Assembly (NCBI GenBank): GCA_963744275.1
Contig: CAVUSX010000012.1
Span: 76,866-140,865 of the forward strand
Direction: 5' to 3'
Source: VAZQ01 sp963744275
GTDB taxonomy: Bacteria > Pseudomonadota > Alphaproteobacteria > Rhizobiales > Xanthobacteraceae
DNA: 64,000 nucleotides
The position numbers and the translations under genes were made by a program. Position 1 is the first letter of the stretch. Each line of letters starts with the position of its first letter. This document shows positions 60,681 through 64,000 of the stretch, in pieces. The notes below the pieces were generated by a model, which was not told the origin of the DNA, did not search any database, and worked only from the letters and a program-made list of their open reading frames with translations.

Positions 60681-63101
60681 ATGCTGACTGTATATAACTG
60701 CATCACGAGCGCGCATGATCTGCGGCTTGTGGGCTTGGCGGCAGTGATATGTGCGCTGGCGTCATTTACGGCAATCAGCTTACTTCATCATGTTCGCAGG
60801 TCGACCGGCCACATGCACCTCATTTGGCTGGTCGTTTCCGCGACATCGACCGGATTCGGGATTTGGGCGACACATTTCATCGCCATGCTCGCATTCTCGC
60901 CGGGAATTCCGAGCGCCTACAACATTGCACTAACCATCTTTTCGTTGATTGCGGCAATTTTCCTGACGGGCGCGGGCCTGGCGGTTGCCGTGATGGCGAA
61001 CGGGCGGGCGGGCGCTTGGGTCGGCGGCGCCATGGTGGGCGGCGGCATTGCCGCAATGCATTACACCGGCATGGCGGCGTTCGAGATCCAGGGACGGATC
61101 GAGTGGGACCCGACCTTGGTGGCGGCTTCAATCGTCCTGGGGGGACTGATCGGCGCCGTCGCGTTGCCCGTCGGATTGCGCAGCGATGCCTTGAAATGGA
61201 AAATCCTCGGCGCCTTGCTGTTGACCCTAGCGATCTGCAGCCACCATTTCACCGCGATGGGCGCGGCCTCGATCATCCCCGATCCAACGATTGAGGTTTC
61301 CCCTTCAGCGCTGCCTTCGGGCTGGTTGGCCATTGCGGTGGCGCTTGCAAGCTTCATCATCATTGTTCTCGCCCTCGCCGGTGTAGCCATCGAAATGCGA
61401 GATCGACGGCGTGGGGAACTTGAGGCCGACCGGATGCGGGGCCTTGCCAACGCTGCCGTTGAGGGGCTTCTTGTTTGCGAAGGCGAATCCATAACTACGG
61501 TCAACGATAGCTTCGCGCTCCTTATCGGATCACCTGCCGAAAGCGTGGTGGGCGCAAAGCTCGAACAATTCTTTCCCGACGAAGGCACGCGCTTGAAACT
61601 GTTTGAGCGGCCGAACCAGCCTGTCGAGGGCGATTTGCTCCATGCCGATGGCGCCCAGGACACCGGTCGAATTGATCCTACGTACGGTCGACTATGGCGG
61701 AAGACCGCACTACGCCATTGCGGTCCGCGATTTGCAGGCGCGCAAGCAGGCAGAACAGCATCTCCGCTTCCTCGCGCATCACAACTCCCTCACTGGAATT
61801 CCCAATCGAAGTACTTTCAACAAGAAGTTGGATCAGGAAATCAAATCGGCCTTGGAAACGGGTCGACGGCTCGCGGTATTGTGCCTCGACCTCGATCGAT
61901 TTAAGGAGGTCAACGATCTGTTTGGGCACGCAGCGGGTGACGCGACGCTTCAGGCCGTCGCGAAGCGAATTGCGAGCACGCTAGACGAAAACCAAATGTT
62001 GGCGAGGCTGAGTGGCGACGAATTTGCCATCATTCTCCCCGCCCTCTCAAACCCCGGGGGGGCCGGGCGCATCGCCGAAAACATCTTGGAGATTCTTCAA
62101 TCTGCGAGCGATGGCTCGGAAGCAGATGCGCCTATCTCCACGAGCATTGGAATAGCCATATGTCCGGATGACGCGACCGATCGGCAGGCTCTGCTCTCTC
62201 ACGCCGATACTGCACTTTACCGCGCGAAGAATGAGGGACGAGGAACCTATCAATTCTTCGAAGCGTCGATGGGCGCCGCCGTCCGCGATCGTCGTCTCCT
62301 GGAACACGACCTGCGCAATGCGATTCCCCGAGGAGAGTTGAGGCTCGTCTACCAGCCGCAGAATGACATCCGCGGCGGCAAGGTCATCGGCTTTGAGGCT
62401 CTGCTGCGCTGGAAGCACCCCACACGGGGGGACATTCCACCGAGCGAATTCATCCCCATTGCTGAGGATACCGGCATCATTCTTCAGATCGGCGAGTGGG
62501 TTCTGCCGGACGGCATGCCGCGAGGCGGCAACCTGGACTCAGCCTTTGACCGTCGCCGTAAATGTCTCGGCCGTGCAAATCCACAACGCAAATTTTGCCC
62601 ACGCGGTGCATGAGATCCTGTTCGAGACGGGTCTCACTCCCGGGCGGTTGGAATTGGAGGTTACCGAGACGGCGCTGGTGCGCGACTTGAACCGTGCGCT
62701 GGCAACGCTTCGGCGCATCAAGATATTGGGGGTCCAAATCGCGATGGACGATTTTGGGACAGGCTACTCGTCGCTCTCGAACCTACGAGCCTTTCCATTT
62801 GACAAAATCAAGATCGATGGGTCATTCATTAAGTCAGTGGACGTCAACGATCAGGCGGCCGCAATCGTGCGTTCAGTGCTTGGCCTCGGCCGGGCTCTTC
62901 GTCTTCCGGTGCTCGCGGAGGGCGTAGAAACAGCCGCCGAGCTCGGGTTCCTTGAAGGAGGAGTTTTGCGACGAGGCTCAGGGTTACCTGCTCGGAAGGC
63001 CGGGCGATATTGCCGCCTTCCGGCAACTGACCCATGGGGCCGATGCCGCGGAGGACCAGACGAGCATCGCATCGCTCGTTCCCAAAGCATCATCCGGATG
63101 A
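60681..63101 (+). pseudogene. MHYT-GGDEF-EAL membrane protein, three frameshifts
   Basis: From ATG 60681: an MHYT sensor of seven helices with its repeated motifs (ATHFIAMLAFS, MHYTGMAAFEI, SHHFTAMGA), a PAS-like segment (ANAAVEGLLVCEGESITTVNDSF), and a break near 61640; then DYGGRPHYAIAVRDLQARKQAEQHLRFLAHHNSLTGIPNRSTF, ARLSGDEFAIILP (SGDEF, variant of GGDEF), YQPQNDIRGGKVIGFEALLRW (EAL) to a break near 62530; then AVNVSAVQIHNANF, ELEVTETALV, AMDDFGTGYSSL, KIKIDGSFI, LAEGVETAAELGFLE; a final break near 62965 and DEAQGYLLGRPGDIAAF to the stop at 63101. MHYT domains are proposed sensors of O2, CO or NO via copper. All domains survive, so indel errors are possible. Confidence 0.8.
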
Positions 63102-63228
63102 TCTCGACCACGACGCTGGCGAAAGGGTGCCGCCGGCCGGTGTCAAAGTCTCAATTACATCCGCAAGTTATATCTCTTTGTGGCCCAATTCGGCGCTTCG
63201 GCAAGCGGCCCCGGCGGGAGCTGGATTG

Positions 63229-63516
63229 CTACGCGGCTTTGAAATGCCGAACCTTCAACGAGCGCACCTGCTCACGCGCCTGCCAAAGATCATATGCCAT
63301 TTGCATACCTAGCCACGTCTCCGGACTTGAACCGAAAGCTTTGGAAAGACGAATTGCCATATCAATAGAAATCCCGGCCTTGCCATTGACCAGGTCGGAT
63401 AGCGCTTGTCGCGTCACGCCTAGTCCTTTAGCTGCCTCGGTGACGGACAGATCGAGCGGATCGAGACACTGGCGACGAACGATGCCGCCGGGGTGTGGTG
63501 GATTGCGCATAGCCAT
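63229..63516 (-). CDS. higA: HigA-family antitoxin (XRE)
   Basis: 95 residues. NPPHPGGIVRRQCLDPLDLSVTEAAKGLGVTRQALSDLVNGKAGISIDMAIRLSKAFGSSPETWLGMQMAYDLWQAR is the standard HigA/VapI helix-turn-helix antitoxin. It lies 14 bases after higB on the same strand, toxin first, as usual for higBA. Confidence 0.93.
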   Translation of the reverse strand: MAMRNPPHPGGIVRRQCLDPLDLSVTEAAKGLGVTRQALSDLVNGKAGISIDMAIRLSKAFGSSPETWLGMQMAYDLWQAREQVRSLKVRHFKAA

Positions 63517-63530
63517 GAGCTTCGCCTTTT

Positions 63531-63809
63531 CTAATGATAATCCATATAATCGACATCAGCCGCATGACCGTTGTCGAAGCGGAATGTTACACGCCAATTC
63601 CCGGAGACCGATACAGCCCAGAAACCGGCGAGGCTTCCCTTAAGCGGATGCAGCCGGAAGCCAGGAATGTTCATATCATCCGGCCCACGGCTGCGGTCCA
63701 ATACCGCAAGAATGTCGCGGAGTTTTTCAACATGTGCAGGGGCTAACCTTCTTGCCGTTCTCCCATCATAAAGGGCCTTAAGCCCGCGATGTTTAAACGA
63801 CTGGATCAT
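63531..63809 (-). CDS. higB: HigB-family toxin
   Basis: 92 residues. MIQSFKHRGLKALYDGRTARRLAPAHVEKLRDILAVLDRS..DMNIPGFRLHPLKGSLAGFWAVSVSGNWRVTFRFDNGHAADVDYMDYH is the full-length RelE-fold HigB ribosome-dependent mRNA interferase (conserved FRLHPLKG, GNWR.TFRF, D.DY.DYH). Intact. Confidence 0.94.
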   Translation of the reverse strand: MIQSFKHRGLKALYDGRTARRLAPAHVEKLRDILAVLDRSRGPDDMNIPGFRLHPLKGSLAGFWAVSVSGNWRVTFRFDNGHAADVDYMDYH

Positions 63810-63811
63810 AG

Positions 63812-63851
63812 TCCCTATTGTATATGTCGTCTGTCACTTGTCAATTGACAA
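63812..63851 (-). promoter_or_regulatory. higBA promoter with palindromic operator
   Basis: On the minus strand TTGACA (-35) is followed 16 bases later by TACAAT (-10), just upstream of higB. The -35 lies inside a perfect 14-base palindrome TTGTCAATTGACAA (63838-63851), a good candidate for HigA autorepression. Confidence 0.75.
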
Positions 63852-64000
63852 CCAGGATGCTTTCGGCGTCACAAGCGTCAGGACCGATTTGGCGGCAGTG
63901 ACCTTCCTTATGATGCCCGATGGGTTCGTTGCCCGCTTGCCGGGGCCACCGCCGCAGGTAGAGTTGGCGTTCGATCATTTCGGACGGCGGCGTCCAATCC
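63852..64000. other. Window end, no supported gene
   Basis: A plus-strand frame from about 63898 (FLMMPDGFVARLPG, VELAFDHFGRRRP) stays open to the edge but is too short to judge. Confidence 0.3.

Noticed and set aside
61603..62613. A separate GGDEF-EAL gene inside the MHYT locus
   Set aside because: The start at 61603 is in PAS-like sequence continuous with the upstream MHYT part; the separation is due to a frame change.

Overview
This is a GC-rich chromosomal window from an alphaproteobacterium. The gene content points to Hyphomicrobiales (Rhizobiales), probably near the Nitrobacteraceae/Xanthobacteraceae. It has BA14K and DUF2336 proteins, a PsiF-like secreted protein, many orphan Bug/TctC-type solute-binding proteins, a MoeA fused to a periplasmic-binding-like domain, and families of long extragenic palindromes. 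No genus call is made.

Layout. 0-9 kb: the end of a flavoprotein, then secreted proteins (a frameshifted secreted hypothetical, a Bug binding protein, a PsiF-like protein, an NHL-repeat propeller, a BA14K protein) and a large autotransporter divergent from a TetR regulator. 9.8-17 kb: a class A penicillin-binding protein, a toxin-antitoxin pair, a secreted alpha/beta hydrolase and a chemoreceptor. 17-22.5 kb: four more solute-binding proteins (two broken by frameshifts) around a dienelactone hydrolase. 22.6-33.8 kb: a molybdenum/tungsten cofactor cluster with TusA, three MoeA paralogs (one broken, one fused to a PBP-like domain), MobB, MobA, FdhD, a ModA-like binding protein and a FecCD-type ABC importer. 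33.9-36.9 kb: tRNA-Ser followed by a decayed patch (TrlF-like ATPase remnant, frameshifted XRE regulator). 36.9-42.5 kb: a cyclic-di-GMP block with a degenerate receiver-EAL protein, DUF2336, HD-GYP and GGDEF. 42.7-46.4 kb: three uncharacterised proteins and a glycosyltransferase-sulfotransferase fusion. 46.5-51.9 kb: a rearranged segment bounded by a gmhA 3' fragment and intact gmhA, holding LuxR, a truncated gspD, a prepilin peptidase, a Sel1 protein and GmhB. 52-57.2 kb: a ChrR-like protein, HicAB, a phage-type recombination module (YqaJ exonuclease plus Erf annealing protein with an HNH-like tail), a broken XRE regulator with paired operator-like palindromes, and ParDE with a broken toxin. 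57.2-63.1 kb: a second cyclic-di-GMP group (PilZ, CACHE-GGDEF-EAL, MHYT-GGDEF-EAL). 63.2-63.85 kb: HigBA with its promoter.

A strong theme is the number of genes that read correctly only after one or more single-base frame changes: at least a dozen, several of them with conserved domains intact on both sides. The sequence alone cannot separate assembly indel errors from real gene decay, so I mark those genes and describe the reconstructed reading. Truncations with foreign junctions (gmhA fragment, gspD fragment, TrlF, ParE) are more likely to be real rearrangements.

How the genes work together: the 22.6-33.8 kb cluster supports formate dehydrogenase or another Mo/W enzyme by importing the oxyanion, inserting the metal (MoeA), adding the nucleotide (MobA/MobB) and sulfurating the cofactor (FdhD, TusA). 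No client enzyme lies in the window. The two cyclic-di-GMP groups, the PilZ protein and the chemoreceptor suggest surface/motility signalling. GmhA and GmhB supply ADP-heptose precursors for LPS.
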